35,273 nt of DNA, taken from Rhodobacteraceae bacterium KLH11 (GTDB lineage Bacteria > Pseudomonadota > Alphaproteobacteria > Rhodobacterales > Rhodobacteraceae). The DNA lies in contig DS999531.1 of assembly GCA_000158135.1 (NCBI GenBank), positions 1,381,307 to 1,416,579 on the forward strand, given 5' to 3'. The notes below the pieces were generated by a model. The model saw only the letters and a list, made by a program, of their open reading frames with translations. It did no database searches and was not told the DNA's origin. The stretch's first letter is position 1. The number at the start of each line of letters is the position of its first letter. The translations under genes were made by a program, and so were the position numbers. Below are positions 24,844 through 33,513 of the stretch, in pieces.

Positions 24844-25367
24844 GTTTCATCCGACCCGAAGCCAAGCTGGCGCTGTGGCGCTGGCGCGAAGCGCTGGTTG
24901 CGGGGTTTGTTCTGATCCTCGGCCTCAGTTGGATCAGTGGCCCCGGCGGCCTGCTGGGCTGGTTGGGCTGGGTTCTGGTTGCCGTGGCAGCAGCGCTGGC
25001 GGTCATCGGCGTGCAGCGTGCGCGGTTCCGCACCGGAGGGGGTGGCCCCGGGGTCGTAACGATCGACGAAGGGCAGATCACCTATCTTGGCCCGCTGGAT
25101 GGCGGCATCATAGCGACGCGCGAAATTGAACGGCTGGCGCTGGATCCGACCTCGACCCCGGCGCAATGGGTGTTGTCACAACCCGGCCAACCGATACTTC
25201 ACATTCCTGTGAACGCTGAAGGGGCTGAGGCGCTGTTTGATGTGTTTTCAAACCTGCCCGGCCTGAAAACCGAACAAATGCTGGCCGAACTGAACGGCGG
25301 CGCAGCGCTGCCGGTCGTGATCTGGGAACGCAACCCGATGCGACCAACCCATGTTCGGCTGCATTGA
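24840..25367 (+). CDS. Conserved small membrane protein with C-terminal PH-like domain
   Basis: The 175-residue protein starts in the previous stop (ATGA). Two hydrophobic helices near the N-terminus (about residues 17-33 and 38-58, ALVAGFVLILGLSWI and WLGWVLVAVAAALAVIG) are followed by a soluble beta-rich part beginning VVTIDEGQITYLGPLDGG. This resembles PH-like membrane-protein domains. I do not know a function; similar genes sit between rsmE and gshA in related bacteria by general knowledge. A 64-bp gap separates it from gshA. Confidence 0.8.
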   Translation: MSFIRPEAKLALWRWREALVAGFVLILGLSWISGPGGLLGWLGWVLVAVAAALAVIGVQRARFRTGGGGPGVVTIDEGQITYLGPLDGGIIATREIERLALDPTSTPAQWVLSQPGQPILHIPVNAEGAEALFDVFSNLPGLKTEQMLAELNGGAALPVVIWERNPMRPTHVRLH

Positions 25368-25431
25368 CACTGGCGCGGTTTGCGCTCAGGACTGACGCCA
25401 AGACAGACCTATCAGGATCGGAGCACGGTTC

Positions 25432-26802
25432 ATGTCCATCCCCCAGTCCGGCGGCGGACCGATTGAGCGCCGCGAACAACTTGCCGAATATCTGGAATCG
25501 GGCTGCAAGCCCAAGCAGGATTGGCGCATCGGCACCGAGCATGAGAAGTTCGGATATTGCCGCGATACCCTGAAACCCTTGCCCTACGAGGGCGAGCGTT
25601 CGATTCTGGCCGTTCTCAAAGGCCTGCGCGATTTGCACGGTTGGGAGCCGCTGGAAGAAAACGGCAAGCTGATCGGCCTGCAAAAAGACGGCGCAAATGT
25701 TTCGCTTGAGCCCGGGGGGCAGCTGGAACTTTCCGGTGCGCCGCTTGAGACGATTCACGAAACCTGCGACGAGGTGAACGCCCACCTGCGGGACGTAAAA
25801 GACATCTCCGACAAGATCGGCGTGGGTTTTATCGGTCTGGGTGCCGCTCCGATCTGGACCCATGACGAGATGCCGCTGATGCCCAAAGGGCGCTATCGGT
25901 TGATGAACGACTATATGGAGAAGGTCGGCACCATGGGGCGGTCCATGATGCGCCGTACCTGCACCGTTCAGGTCAATATCGACTTCGGGTCCGAGGCCGA
26001 CATGGTGCAGAAACTGCGCGTGGCGCTGGCGCTTCAGCCGGTGGCGACGGCCCTGTTTGCCAACTCGCCGTTCTTTGAGGGCAAGCCAAATGGCCAGAAA
26101 AGCTGGCGCAGCTATATCTGGCGGCATCTTGACGATGCGCGCACCGGTATGTTGCCTTTTGCATTCGAAGACGGTTTCGGGTTCGAGCGCTGGGTCGAAT
26201 ACGCTTTGGATGTGCCGATGTATTTCGTCTATCGCGACGGTAAATACATTGATGCGCTGGGGCAGTCGTTCCGTGATTTCCTGCAAGGCAAACTGCCGGC
26301 ACTGCCGGGCGAGACGCCAACGCTGTCTGACTGGGCTGACCACCTGACCACCGCATTCCCCGAAGCACGAATCAAGAAATTCATGGAAATGCGCGGCGCC
26401 GATGGTGGCCCTTGGCGGCGCTTGTGTGCATTGCCTGCCTTCTGGGTTGGTCTGACCTACGATCAGGGCGCGCTGGACGCTGCCTGGGACTTGGTCAAGG
26501 GCTGGGATACCGAGACGCGCGAGGCATTGCGGGTTGAAGCTGCCGCCAAGGGCCTGCAGGCACAGGTCGGTGATATCAACATGCATGATCTGGCGCGCGA
26601 GGTTGTCTCGATCGCCGAATCCGGTCTCAAATCCCGTGCGCGTCCCGGCGCGGGCGGTTTGGTGCCGGATGAGACCCATTTCCTCAATGCTCTGAAAGAC
26701 AGTGTCGAGTCGGGTAAGGTTCCGGCTGATGAACTGCTGGATCATTATCACGGGGATTGGCAGGGCGATCTGACCCGCATTTATCCGGATTTCAGCTATT
26801 AG
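25432..26802 (+). CDS. gshA: Glutamate-cysteine ligase (plant/alphaproteobacterial type)
   Basis: GshA joins glutamate and cysteine with ATP, the first and limiting step of glutathione synthesis. The 456 residues match the plant-like GCS2 class rather than the E. coli class. Signatures are IGTEHEKFGY near residue 40, NVSLEPGGQLELSGAPLETI, the segment MGRSMMRRTCTVQVNIDFGS near 165-185 and FANSPFFEGKPNG. The start ATG is preceded by GGAG at suitable spacing. The enzyme supplies glutathione for thiol redox control and could feed the GST encoded farther along. Confidence 0.97.
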   Translation: MSIPQSGGGPIERREQLAEYLESGCKPKQDWRIGTEHEKFGYCRDTLKPLPYEGERSILAVLKGLRDLHGWEPLEENGKLIGLQKDGANVSLEPGGQLELSGAPLETIHETCDEVNAHLRDVKDISDKIGVGFIGLGAAPIWTHDEMPLMPKGRYRLMNDYMEKVGTMGRSMMRRTCTVQVNIDFGSEADMVQKLRVALALQPVATALFANSPFFEGKPNGQKSWRSYIWRHLDDARTGMLPFAFEDGFGFERWVEYALDVPMYFVYRDGKYIDALGQSFRDFLQGKLPALPGETPTLSDWADHLTTAFPEARIKKFMEMRGADGGPWRRLCALPAFWVGLTYDQGALDAAWDLVKGWDTETREALRVEAAAKGLQAQVGDINMHDLAREVVSIAESGLKSRARPGAGGLVPDETHFLNALKDSVESGKVPADELLDHYHGDWQGDLTRIYPDFSY

Positions 26803-26909
26803 CGCCTGCGCCCGTTAAGTGAATATTTTCCGTTTTCCCAAGCGCGCCTTGGACACAACCTGGCTTTGTGGGTTAAGCTGGGCTGACCTCTTCTACGCGT
26901 AAAGAGTCC

Positions 26910-27980
26910 ATGGCCCGCATCAGCGAACTTCATTATTCGAACGCCTATGCCGCGCAGTCGGGCGTAGCTGAATTTCTTGAGGTATCTCTGCGCGGGGATG
27001 AGAATCCGGCCGATTTCACCGTTTCCTTCTATGAGGCAAATGGACAGGTTGGTATCGAGATTCCCCTGACCGATGTCCCCGCCGCGCAAGTCTCGATTGA
27101 CCCAAACAACAACGAGCAGGTTTTTGTCATTTCTGCAGATGACTTTCCCATCCTGCTGACAGACCCGAACGGTGGCGGTGCCAATAACTTCGAAGCCTAT
27201 GCGCTGACGAATACGTCGACGGGGGAAGTCATTGATTTCTACGATATCGGCGGGGGAACACAGAACATTGTTGCGCAGAATGGGCTGGCGGCAGGCGAAA
27301 CCTCGGTAAACCTGCCTGTTCTGGTGACGCCGGGCCAGACCACGACATCGTTGCAATTCAATCAACCCGATCCGGATACCCTGGTTTACGCGGGCGTAAC
27401 GCCGGGCGACAGCGGAGCCCCCTGTTTTGTGGCAGGCACATTGGTTGATACCCCCGATGGTCCGCGCCGTGTCGAAACGCTGGCCCCCGGTGATCACGTG
27501 TTGACCGTTGATGACGGAGCCTGCCCCGTTCGATGGGTGGGGTCGCGTGAGATTGGGGGGCAAGGCAGGTTTGCTCCGGTGCAGATCGCTGCCGGGGTTC
27601 TGGGCGCGCAATGCGATATCGGCGTTTCCCCGCAGCACCGCGTTCTGGTGACCGGCTGGCAGGCGCAATTGTGGTTTGGCGAGGATGAAATCCTCGTCCC
27701 GGCCAAGGCGCTGATCAATGACACAACGATCAGGCAGGTCCCCTGCAAGTCCGTGCAGTATGTGCATTTGTTCTTTGATCGTCATCAGCTTGTCCGCACA
27801 TCCGGCCTGATATCCGAAAGCTTTTTTCCCGGCCAGGAGGGCCTTCTAAGTCTGGACCCGGCCTCTATCGAGGAACTGTTTTCGCTGTTTCCCGAACTGC
27901 GCGACCGGCCCGGAGAATACGGCCAGACCATCCGCCCGGTTCGTTACGGTGCCCAGGCCAGCGTTCTGATGACAACCTGA
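26910..27980 (+). CDS. Hint-domain (Hedgehog/intein-like) protein with lamin-tail-like N-terminus
   Basis: The 356-residue protein has no classical signal peptide. Residues 1-130 form a beta-rich region starting ISELHYSNAYAAQSGVAEFL that resembles lamin-tail domains of secreted proteins. A Gly/Thr/Pro linker follows. The Hint domain begins at about Cys171 in APCFVAGTLVDTPDGPRRVE, with LAPGDHVLTVDDG, SPQHRVLVTG (His at about 243) and YVHLFFDRHQLVRTSG. Hint domains self-cleave at the Cys, and this type is abundant in Rhodobacteraceae, often on exported proteins. Whether it splices, cleaves or only anchors is unknown. It is probably exported by a type I-like route, but no exporter is linked here. 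Confidence 0.9.
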   Translation: MARISELHYSNAYAAQSGVAEFLEVSLRGDENPADFTVSFYEANGQVGIEIPLTDVPAAQVSIDPNNNEQVFVISADDFPILLTDPNGGGANNFEAYALTNTSTGEVIDFYDIGGGTQNIVAQNGLAAGETSVNLPVLVTPGQTTTSLQFNQPDPDTLVYAGVTPGDSGAPCFVAGTLVDTPDGPRRVETLAPGDHVLTVDDGACPVRWVGSREIGGQGRFAPVQIAAGVLGAQCDIGVSPQHRVLVTGWQAQLWFGEDEILVPAKALINDTTIRQVPCKSVQYVHLFFDRHQLVRTSGLISESFFPGQEGLLSLDPASIEELFSLFPELRDRPGEYGQTIRPVRYGAQASVLMTT

Positions 27981-28003
27981 ACCCGCCCCCTTGCTTTCGC
28001 GAA

Positions 28004-28037
28004 CTGCTGTGATAGCAGGTCCTGAAAAGCATTCAGG
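28004..28037 (+). other. Two small adjacent hairpins upstream of pheS
   Basis: CTGCT-gtgat-AGCAG (28004-28018) is followed immediately by CCTGAA-aagca-TTCAGG (28021-28037). Neither is followed by a T-tract. They could end the Hint gene transcript weakly or act in the pheS leader; no Phe-rich leader peptide is visible. Confidence 0.35.
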
Positions 28038-28057
28038 GGCCGGTTTCGGAAAACGTC

Positions 28058-29131
28058 ATGGACGATCTTAAGGCAAAATATCTGGGGCAGATCGCCGAAG
28101 CAGGCGATGAAAACGCGCTTGAGGCGATCCGCCTTGCTGCCGTGGGCAAAAAGGGTGAGGTCGCCCTGAAGATGCGTGAGCTGGGTAAGATGACGCCCGA
28201 GGAGCGCCAGATCGCTGGCCCCGCGCTGAACGCCCTGAAGGACGAGATCAACTCGGCGCTTTCAGCCAAGAAAGCTGCGTTGGCCGATGCCGCTTTGGAT
28301 GAGCGCCTGCGCACCGAATGGCTGGATGTTACTCTGCCGACGCGCCCGCGCCGTCAGGGCTCGATCCATCCGATCAGTCAGGCGACCGAGGAACTGACCG
28401 CGATTTTTGCTGAACTGGGTTTCTCGGTGGCCGAAGGGCCGCGGATCGAGGATGACTGGTATAATTTCGACGCCCTGAACATCCCCGGCCACCACCCCGC
28501 GCGGGCCGAGATGGACACGTTCTATATGCACCGCGCCGAGGGGGACGAGCGCCCGCCGCATGTGCTGCGCACCCATACCTCGCCGGTCCAGATCCGCTCG
28601 ATGGAGAAACAGGGCGCGCCGATCCGCGTGATCTGCCCGGGCGGGGTCTACCGCGCCGACTATGACCAGACCCACACGCCGATGTTCCATCAGGTCGAGG
28701 GGCTGGCCATCGACAAGGACATCTCGATGGCGAACCTGAAATGGGTTCTGGAGGAGTTCGTAAAGGCGTTCTTCGAGGTCGACGATGTCGAACTGCGCTT
28801 CCGCGCCTCGCACTTTCCCTTCACCGAACCTTCGGCCGAGGTCGATATCCGCTGCTCATGGGCTGGTGGTCAGCTGAAGATCGGCGAGGGGGATGACTGG
28901 CTGGAGATTCTGGGGTCCGGCATGGTTCATCCCAAGGTGATCGCCGCCGGTGGCATCGACCCCGAGGTCTATCAGGGCTTTGCGTTCGGGATCGGTATCG
29001 ACCGTCTGGCGATGCTGAAATACGGTATTCCTGATCTGCGGGCGTTCTTTGATTCCGACCTGCGCTGGCTGCGCCACTATGGGTTTGCAGCGTTGGACAT
29101 GCCGAACCTGCATGGTGGGTTGAGTCGTTAA
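28058..29131 (+). CDS. pheS: Phenylalanyl-tRNA synthetase alpha subunit
   Basis: PheS is the catalytic half of the heterotetrameric PheRS that charges tRNA-Phe. The 357 residues comprise an N-terminal coiled coil (about 1-100) that binds tRNA and a class II aminoacylation core. Core landmarks are [19 protein letters not shown], the motif-2 region [20 protein letters not shown] and VEGLAIDK, and motif 3 [20 protein letters not shown]. Nothing appears truncated. Unusually, its partner pheT lies 1.4 kb downstream, with two other genes and a repeat element in between. Confidence 0.98.
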   Translation: MDDLKAKYLGQIAEAGDENALEAIRLAAVGKKGEVALKMRELGKMTPEERQIAGPALNALKDEINSALSAKKAALADAALDERLRTEWLDVTLPTRPRRQGSIHPISQATEELTAIFAELGFSVAEGPRIEDDWYNFDALNIPGHHPARAEMDTFYMHRAEGDERPPHVLRTHTSPVQIRSMEKQGAPIRVICPGGVYRADYDQTHTPMFHQVEGLAIDKDISMANLKWVLEEFVKAFFEVDDVELRFRASHFPFTEPSAEVDIRCSWAGGQLKIGEGDDWLEILGSGMVHPKVIAAGGIDPEVYQGFAFGIGIDRLAMLKYGIPDLRAFFDSDLRWLRHYGFAALDMPNLHGGLSR

Positions 29132-29437
29132 GTGTATCTTCTGGGAGTATATCTCTCGAAGTATTACGACTGGTGTTTTGCTTTCGCCAACCGGCATAGC
29201 CTTTGGTTCGGAGGCGCGATACTTTTCGCGTGGTTCTTTGTGTTTGTTGCAATCGTGTATATTGCTCCGGGTTCGGTATCGGGAATTGTCCTGATTATTT
29301 CGACACCGGTACACGGTATCTTTATGTTGGCTCATCTCCGAGTAGTGGAGCAAAGAAACAAAGCTATGAGCGAGCAGAGAGATCAACAATCACAGTTGTG
29401 GAAAACAAGGAAACTCATTGGTCGGTTCAAAAAGTAA
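29132..29437 (+). CDS. Small low-GC membrane protein between pheS and pheT
   Basis: The 101-residue product starts at GTG 29132, directly after the pheS stop (TAAGTG), so translation may be coupled. Two hydrophobic helices (about residues 25-47, SLWFGGAILFAWFFVFVAIVY, and 50-68) are followed by a charged basic/Gln-rich tail (EQRNKAMSEQRDQQSQLWKT) ending LIGRFKK. I recognise no family. Codon use and base composition are visibly more AT-rich than in pheS or the next gene, which suggests recent acquisition together with the repeat that follows. No strong ribosome-binding site is seen, so whether it is expressed remains uncertain. Confidence 0.5.
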   Translation: MYLLGVYLSKYYDWCFAFANRHSLWFGGAILFAWFFVFVAIVYIAPGSVSGIVLIISTPVHGIFMLAHLRVVEQRNKAMSEQRDQQSQLWKTRKLIGRFKK

Positions 29438-29461
29438 GCGCGGAGCAAAGGCCGATAGGCC

Positions 29462-29603
29462 GCCGCGCTATCGCCAGACCGCCCGCACGGGCTGGCGATT
29501 TGTCTCCGCAAGCGCTCTGTTTGAACGACATACGGATTTGGCTGGCATAAAGTGCCCAACACAAACCTTGGATCGCCACCCCGCGGTCTGGCGATAGCGC
29601 GGC
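29462..29603. repeat. 142-bp element with 21-bp perfect inverted ends (MITE/REPIN-like)
   Basis: The left end at 29462-29482 starts GCCGCGCTATCGCCAGACCG. The right end at 29583-29603 is its exact reverse complement over 21 bp. Inside the left end, ATCGCCAG (29470-29477) also pairs with CTGGCGAT just downstream around CCCG-ca-CGGG, giving a second hairpin that competes with the long-range pairing. The 100-bp centre has no coding frame. No target-site duplication is evident. It fits a non-autonomous mobile repeat or paired REP sequences. No other copy is in this window. Confidence 0.65.
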
Positions 29604-29665
29604 TTGTCACAATCTCCCACGCGGTTGTTAAGTGACTTCGGGCGCGGGCCGGGTAGTCTCCGCGC

Positions 29666-30460
29666 ATGATCTATCGACTGCTTCTCCTCTTCCTGCTGAC
29701 CGCCACCCAAGCCGCTGCGATTGAAACCTGTCATGGCGATGTTGCCTGCGAGGTGGGTGGTCGCTCGTACCATGTGCTGGAACCCGAGGGGTGGGATGGC
29801 GAAACACCACTGCCCGTGTTGCTGCATTTCCACGGTTGGGCGCGGCAGGGGACGGTGGTCGTGAACCATCAGCGCATCGCGGGCGCGACCAAGCTGCGGA
29901 ATGTGTTGCTGGTGGCCCCGAACGGGCGCGGCAAAAGCTGGGATTTCTGGACATCCGATACCGATGATGTGGCTTTCGCCGACAGTGTTCTGGAAGATGT
30001 GGCCAGGCGTTACCCGATTGACCCCGAGCGTATTTACGTCTCGGGCTATTCGTTCGGTGGCGCGATGGCATGGCGCTATGTGTGCGAATCAGGGAATGAT
30101 GTCGCGGCCCTGCTGGGCGTGGCAGGCACCATCCGCCAGACCGAAGATTGCCCCGAAGCCCCCCGCGAGGTACGCCATGTGCATGGCCTTGGCGATACGG
30201 TGATGGATTTCCCCTATGGCGCAGGGGGTGATACCACCTATCCGGTGGCGCTGTGGCGTGAAAAATTCGGCTGCCACGCGGCCACTCCGGGCGGGGAGTG
30301 GAACGTGGTGCCGATCCTGACGCTCAGCCGCACGGAATGGACCGATTGCGCGCAAGGGCAGGTGGTGCTGGATACCCATCCGGGCGGGCATTTTATCCCG
30401 CATGGCTGGATCGGGCGGCAGTTGGACGAACTTTTGGGCCGCACACCGACTTATCCATAG
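29666..30460 (+). CDS. Secreted PHB-depolymerase/feruloyl-esterase-like alpha/beta hydrolase
   Basis: The 264-residue protein has a signal peptide (MIYRLLLLFLLTATQAAA, cleaved near residue 18). It belongs to the LpqC/esterase-PHB family. The catalytic triad is visible: Ser at about 128 in the elbow SGYSFGGAMAW, Asp at about 176 in HGLGDTVMDF, and His at about 242 in HPGGHFIPHGW. HFHGWARQG supplies the oxyanion region. Paired cysteines (ETCHGDVACE and others) fit a periplasmic or secreted enzyme. It hydrolyses an ester, possibly polyhydroxyalkanoate oligomers or plant esters. The catalytic parts are complete, so it is probably active. It sits between pheS and pheT. Confidence 0.9.
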   Translation: MIYRLLLLFLLTATQAAAIETCHGDVACEVGGRSYHVLEPEGWDGETPLPVLLHFHGWARQGTVVVNHQRIAGATKLRNVLLVAPNGRGKSWDFWTSDTDDVAFADSVLEDVARRYPIDPERIYVSGYSFGGAMAWRYVCESGNDVAALLGVAGTIRQTEDCPEAPREVRHVHGLGDTVMDFPYGAGGDTTYPVALWREKFGCHAATPGGEWNVVPILTLSRTEWTDCAQGQVVLDTHPGGHFIPHGWIGRQLDELLGRTPTYP

Positions 30461-30538
30461 CGTGCGGCGCTTGCACCTTGGTCCATTCTTTGCCATTGCC
30501 TGTGCCAAACGGATGATTGCCGAAAAAGGCCTGCTGCA

Positions 30539-32935
30539 ATGAAATTCACTCTGTCCTGGCTGAAAGACCATCTTGATACGGATGCGTCGATTGACGAAAT
30601 CGCCGAGGCGCTGACCGATCTCGGGCTTGAGGTCGAAGAGATCGTGAACCCGGCGGATCGTCTGGCGGGCTTTACACTCGGCCACGTGACACATGCCGAG
30701 AAACACCCCGACGCTGATAAGCTGCGTGTGTGTACCGTCGCCACCGATGAGGGCGATTTGCAGATCATCTGCGGCGCGCCCAACGCGCGCGAGGGCATAA
30801 CGGTGGTGGTCTGCAAGCCGGGCATGTACATCCCCGGTCTGGATATCACGATCAATGTCGGCAAGATTCGAGGCGTCGAAAGCTTTGGCATGATGGCGTC
30901 CGAGCGTGAGTTGGAGCTGTCGGATGAGCATGACGGCATCATCGAGCTGCCCTCGGGCGAGGTGGGCGATCAGTTTGTCGACTGGCTGGCCGAGAATGAT
31001 CCATCAAAAGTTGACCCGGTGATTGAGATCGCGATCACGCCGAACCGCCCCGATGCGCTGGGCGTGGCGGGCATTGCACGCGATCTGGCGGCGCGTGGTC
31101 TGGGCAAGCTGAAAGAGCGTGATTATGCGCCGGTGCCGGGCGATTTCGACAGCCCGATCCGTGTGAGCATTGATAAGGACACTCTGGATGGCGCGCCGCA
31201 TTTTACCGGCCGCGTGATCCGGGGCGTCAAGAATGGCCCCAGCCCGCAATGGCTGCAAGATCAACTGAAAGCGATTGGTCTGCGTCCGATCTCGGCGCTG
31301 GTGGATATCACCAACTACATGACCTTTGACCAGAACCGCCCGTTGCACGTGTTTGATGTGGACAAGGTACAGGGCAACCTGCGCGTTCACCGCGCCAGCG
31401 GGGGTGAGAAGCTGGTTGCGCTGGACGAAAAGGAATACACCCTGCAGCCCGGCATGATGGTGATCTCGGATGACAAAGGGCCGGAATCGATTGCCGGTAT
31501 CATGGGCGGAGAAGAGACCGGCTGCACGGATGAGACAGTGAATGTCTTTCTTGAAAGCGCATTCTGGGATCATGTGCAGATTGCGCTGACGGGCCGCGCG
31601 CTCAAGATCAACTCGGACGCGCGCTATCGGTTCGAACGCGGTGTTGACCCGGAATACACCCGCGAAGGGCTGGAACAGGCGACGCAGATGATTCTGGACA
31701 TCTGCGGTGGCGAGGTCTCGAAGGTGGTTGAGGCCGGCAAAGCCCCGAACCATGCGCGCGCCTACAAGCTGGATTCGGCGCGGGTGCAATCGCTGGTCGG
31801 GATGGATATTCCGGAAAGCGAACAGCGCCAGACCCTGACTCGTCTGGGGTTCCGTTTGGATGGTGACATGGCCCATGTGCCCAGCTGGCGCCCCGATGTC
31901 ATGGGTGAGGCTGATCTGGTGGAAGAGGTCGCGCGGATCGCATCCCTGACCAAGTTGCAGGGCAAGCCACTGCCGCGTGTGACCGATGGTATTCCAAAAG
32001 CGGTGATGACCCCGGCGCAGCGCCGTCAGTCGATGGCACGCCGGACCTGTGCGGCGTTGGGTTACAATGAATGCGTGTCGTATACCTTCATCGATCAGGC
32101 CTCGGCTGCGTTGTTTGGTGGCGGAGATGCGGCCACTCAGCTGGAGAATCCGATCTCATCCGAGATGAGCCATATGCGCCCCGATCTGTTGCCGGGGCTG
32201 CTGCAGGCGGCTGCGCGCAATCAGGCGCGGGGGTATTCCGACGCTGCCCTGTTCGAGGTCGGTCCGGTGTTTCATGATGGCGAACCCGGTGACCAGCAAA
32301 CCCAGATTACCGGCCTGCTGGTCGGGCGCAGCGGGCCCAAGGATGTGCACGGTGCATCCCGGCCTGTGGACGTGTTTGATGCAAAAGCGGATGCCGAGGC
32401 GGTTCTGGCCGCAATCGGGGCACCTGCGAAGGTTCAGATCCTGCGCGGGGCCGAGGCATGGTGGCATCCTGGTCGTCACGGCAAGATCTGTCTGGGGCCG
32501 AAGAAAGTGCTGGGCGTGTTTGGTGAATTGCACCCACGTGTGTTGCAGGCAATGGATATCAAGGGCCCCGCGATGGCCTTTACCATCTGGCCCGATCAGG
32601 TTCCGATGCCGCGTAAATCCGGCGCGACACGATCGGCGCTGGAATTGCGGGATCTGCAGGCGGTTGAACGTGATTTCGCCTTCGTCGTTGATGAGGCGGT
32701 TGAAGCCCTGACGCTGGTGAATGCGGCAGCAGGTGCGGACAAGGCGCTGATCGAAGACGTGCGTGTCTTTGACGAATTCATTGGTGGCAGCGTGGGCGAA
32801 GGCAAGAAATCCCTTGCGATCACGGTACGCCTGCAGCCCTCGGACGCGACCTTGAAAGAAAAAGATATCGAGGCGGTCAGCGCCAAGATTGTCGAGAAGG
32901 TTGCAAAAGCGACGGGCGGTACGCTGCGCGGTTAG
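30539..32935 (+). CDS. pheT: Phenylalanyl-tRNA synthetase beta subunit
   Basis: PheT is the editing and tRNA-binding subunit of PheRS. The 798 residues have full length: EMAP-like tRNA-binding domain (about 40-150, VTHAEKHPDADKLRVC), B3/B4 editing domain (about 210-390, ISALVDITNYMTFDQNRPLH, GIMGGEETG), B5 (about 400-470), a catalytic-like core (about 485-690, including YTFIDQASAALFGG and NPISSEMSHMRPDLLPGLL) and the C-terminal anticodon-binding FDX-ACB domain (about 705-798). No ribosome-binding site is evident before the ATG, which follows a 78-bp gap after the hydrolase gene. Confidence 0.98.
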   Translation: MKFTLSWLKDHLDTDASIDEIAEALTDLGLEVEEIVNPADRLAGFTLGHVTHAEKHPDADKLRVCTVATDEGDLQIICGAPNAREGITVVVCKPGMYIPGLDITINVGKIRGVESFGMMASERELELSDEHDGIIELPSGEVGDQFVDWLAENDPSKVDPVIEIAITPNRPDALGVAGIARDLAARGLGKLKERDYAPVPGDFDSPIRVSIDKDTLDGAPHFTGRVIRGVKNGPSPQWLQDQLKAIGLRPISALVDITNYMTFDQNRPLHVFDVDKVQGNLRVHRASGGEKLVALDEKEYTLQPGMMVISDDKGPESIAGIMGGEETGCTDETVNVFLESAFWDHVQIALTGRALKINSDARYRFERGVDPEYTREGLEQATQMILDICGGEVSKVVEAGKAPNHARAYKLDSARVQSLVGMDIPESEQRQTLTRLGFRLDGDMAHVPSWRPDVMGEADLVEEVARIASLTKLQGKPLPRVTDGIPKAVMTPAQRRQSMARRTCAALGYNECVSYTFIDQASAALFGGGDAATQLENPISSEMSHMRPDLLPGLLQAAARNQARGYSDAALFEVGPVFHDGEPGDQQTQITGLLVGRSGPKDVHGASRPVDVFDAKADAEAVLAAIGAPAKVQILRGAEAWWHPGRHGKICLGPKKVLGVFGELHPRVLQAMDIKGPAMAFTIWPDQVPMPRKSGATRSALELRDLQAVERDFAFVVDEAVEALTLVNAAAGADKALIEDVRVFDEFIGGSVGEGKKSLAITVRLQPSDATLKEKDIEAVSAKIVEKVAKATGGTLRG

Positions 32936-32973
32936 CGCCGGGCCGCTTTCAGCGGGTGTAATTTTGGAAACAG

Positions 32974-32995
32974 GAAAGGGCCGTTGCGCCCTTTC
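32974..32995 (+). terminator. Hairpin between pheT and ytoQ-like gene
   Basis: GAAAGGGC (32974-32981) pairs with GCCCTTTC (32988-32995) around a 6-nt loop. There is no U-tract after it, so it is a weak or partial terminator of pheT, allowing some read-through to the gene that begins 23 bp later. Confidence 0.45.
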
Positions 32996-33017
32996 GTGCT
33001 ATGCAGAGGAGCAAGAG

Positions 33018-33464
33018 ATGTTGAAGGTTTATCTGTCCGGGGAAATCCACACGGATTGGCGCGAGCAAATCATTGAAGGCGCTCAGGGCTTGGACGTGTC
33101 GTTTGACAGCCCGGTTACGGATCACGAGGCAAGTGATGATTGCGGCGTGAACATTCTGGGTGCTGAACCCAACAAATACTGGCATGACCACAAAGGCGCG
33201 ATGGTAAACGCGATCCGTACACGAAAAGGGATTTCGGACGCGGATGTGGTCGTCGTGCGCTTTGGGGAAAAATACAAACAGTGGAACGCAGCTTTTGATG
33301 CAGGCTATGCAGCCGCTCTGGGCAAATCGATCATTGTTCTGCATGGGGCCGATCATCAGCACGCGCTGAAAGAGGTGGACGCTGCGGCCCTCGCCGTGGC
33401 GGAAGAGCCTGCTCAGGTTGTTGAAATCCTGCGCTATGTGCTGACCGGGGCACTGCCCGCGTGA
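33018..33464 (+). CDS. YtoQ family protein
   Basis: The 148-residue protein starts at ATG 33018 after a GAGGAGCAAGAG ribosome-binding site; a longer upstream frame has no family character. It matches the YtoQ family, with MLKVYLSGEIHTDWREQI at the start, FDSPVTDHEASDDCG, EPNKYWHDHKGAMVNAIRTR, ADVVVVRFGEKYKQWNAAFD and AGYAAALGKSIIVLH. The fold resembles nucleoside 2-deoxyribosyltransferases, but the biochemical role is unsettled. It lies after pheT and converges with the GST gene. Confidence 0.9.
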   Translation: MLKVYLSGEIHTDWREQIIEGAQGLDVSFDSPVTDHEASDDCGVNILGAEPNKYWHDHKGAMVNAIRTRKGISDADVVVVRFGEKYKQWNAAFDAGYAAALGKSIIVLHGADHQHALKEVDAAALAVAEEPAQVVEILRYVLTGALPA

Positions 33465-33476
33465 TCAAGGGATCGG

Positions 33477-33500
33477 CGGTGGCGCGATGCAGCGCCACCG
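33477..33500. terminator. Bidirectional hairpin between ytoQ-like gene and GST gene
   Basis: CGGTGGCGC (33477-33485) pairs perfectly with GCGCCACCG (33492-33500) around the loop GATGCA. It lies between two convergent genes, 12 bp after one stop and 13 bp before the other, and probably ends both transcripts although U-tracts are poor. Confidence 0.6.
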
Positions 33501-33513
33501 TCTCGTCGGGCCG

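Noticed and set aside
25108..26751. 547-codon open frame antisense to gshA
   Set aside because: The plus-strand gshA has clear family motifs throughout; the antisense frame stays open because of GC-rich codon use and lacks recognisable domains.
26799..27785. 328-codon minus-strand frame opposite the Hint gene
   Set aside because: The Hint motifs are in the plus strand and the antisense translation is compositionally odd with no motif.
31004..31876. 290-codon minus-strand frame inside pheT
   Set aside because: pheT is full length with all domains; the antisense frame is a shadow.
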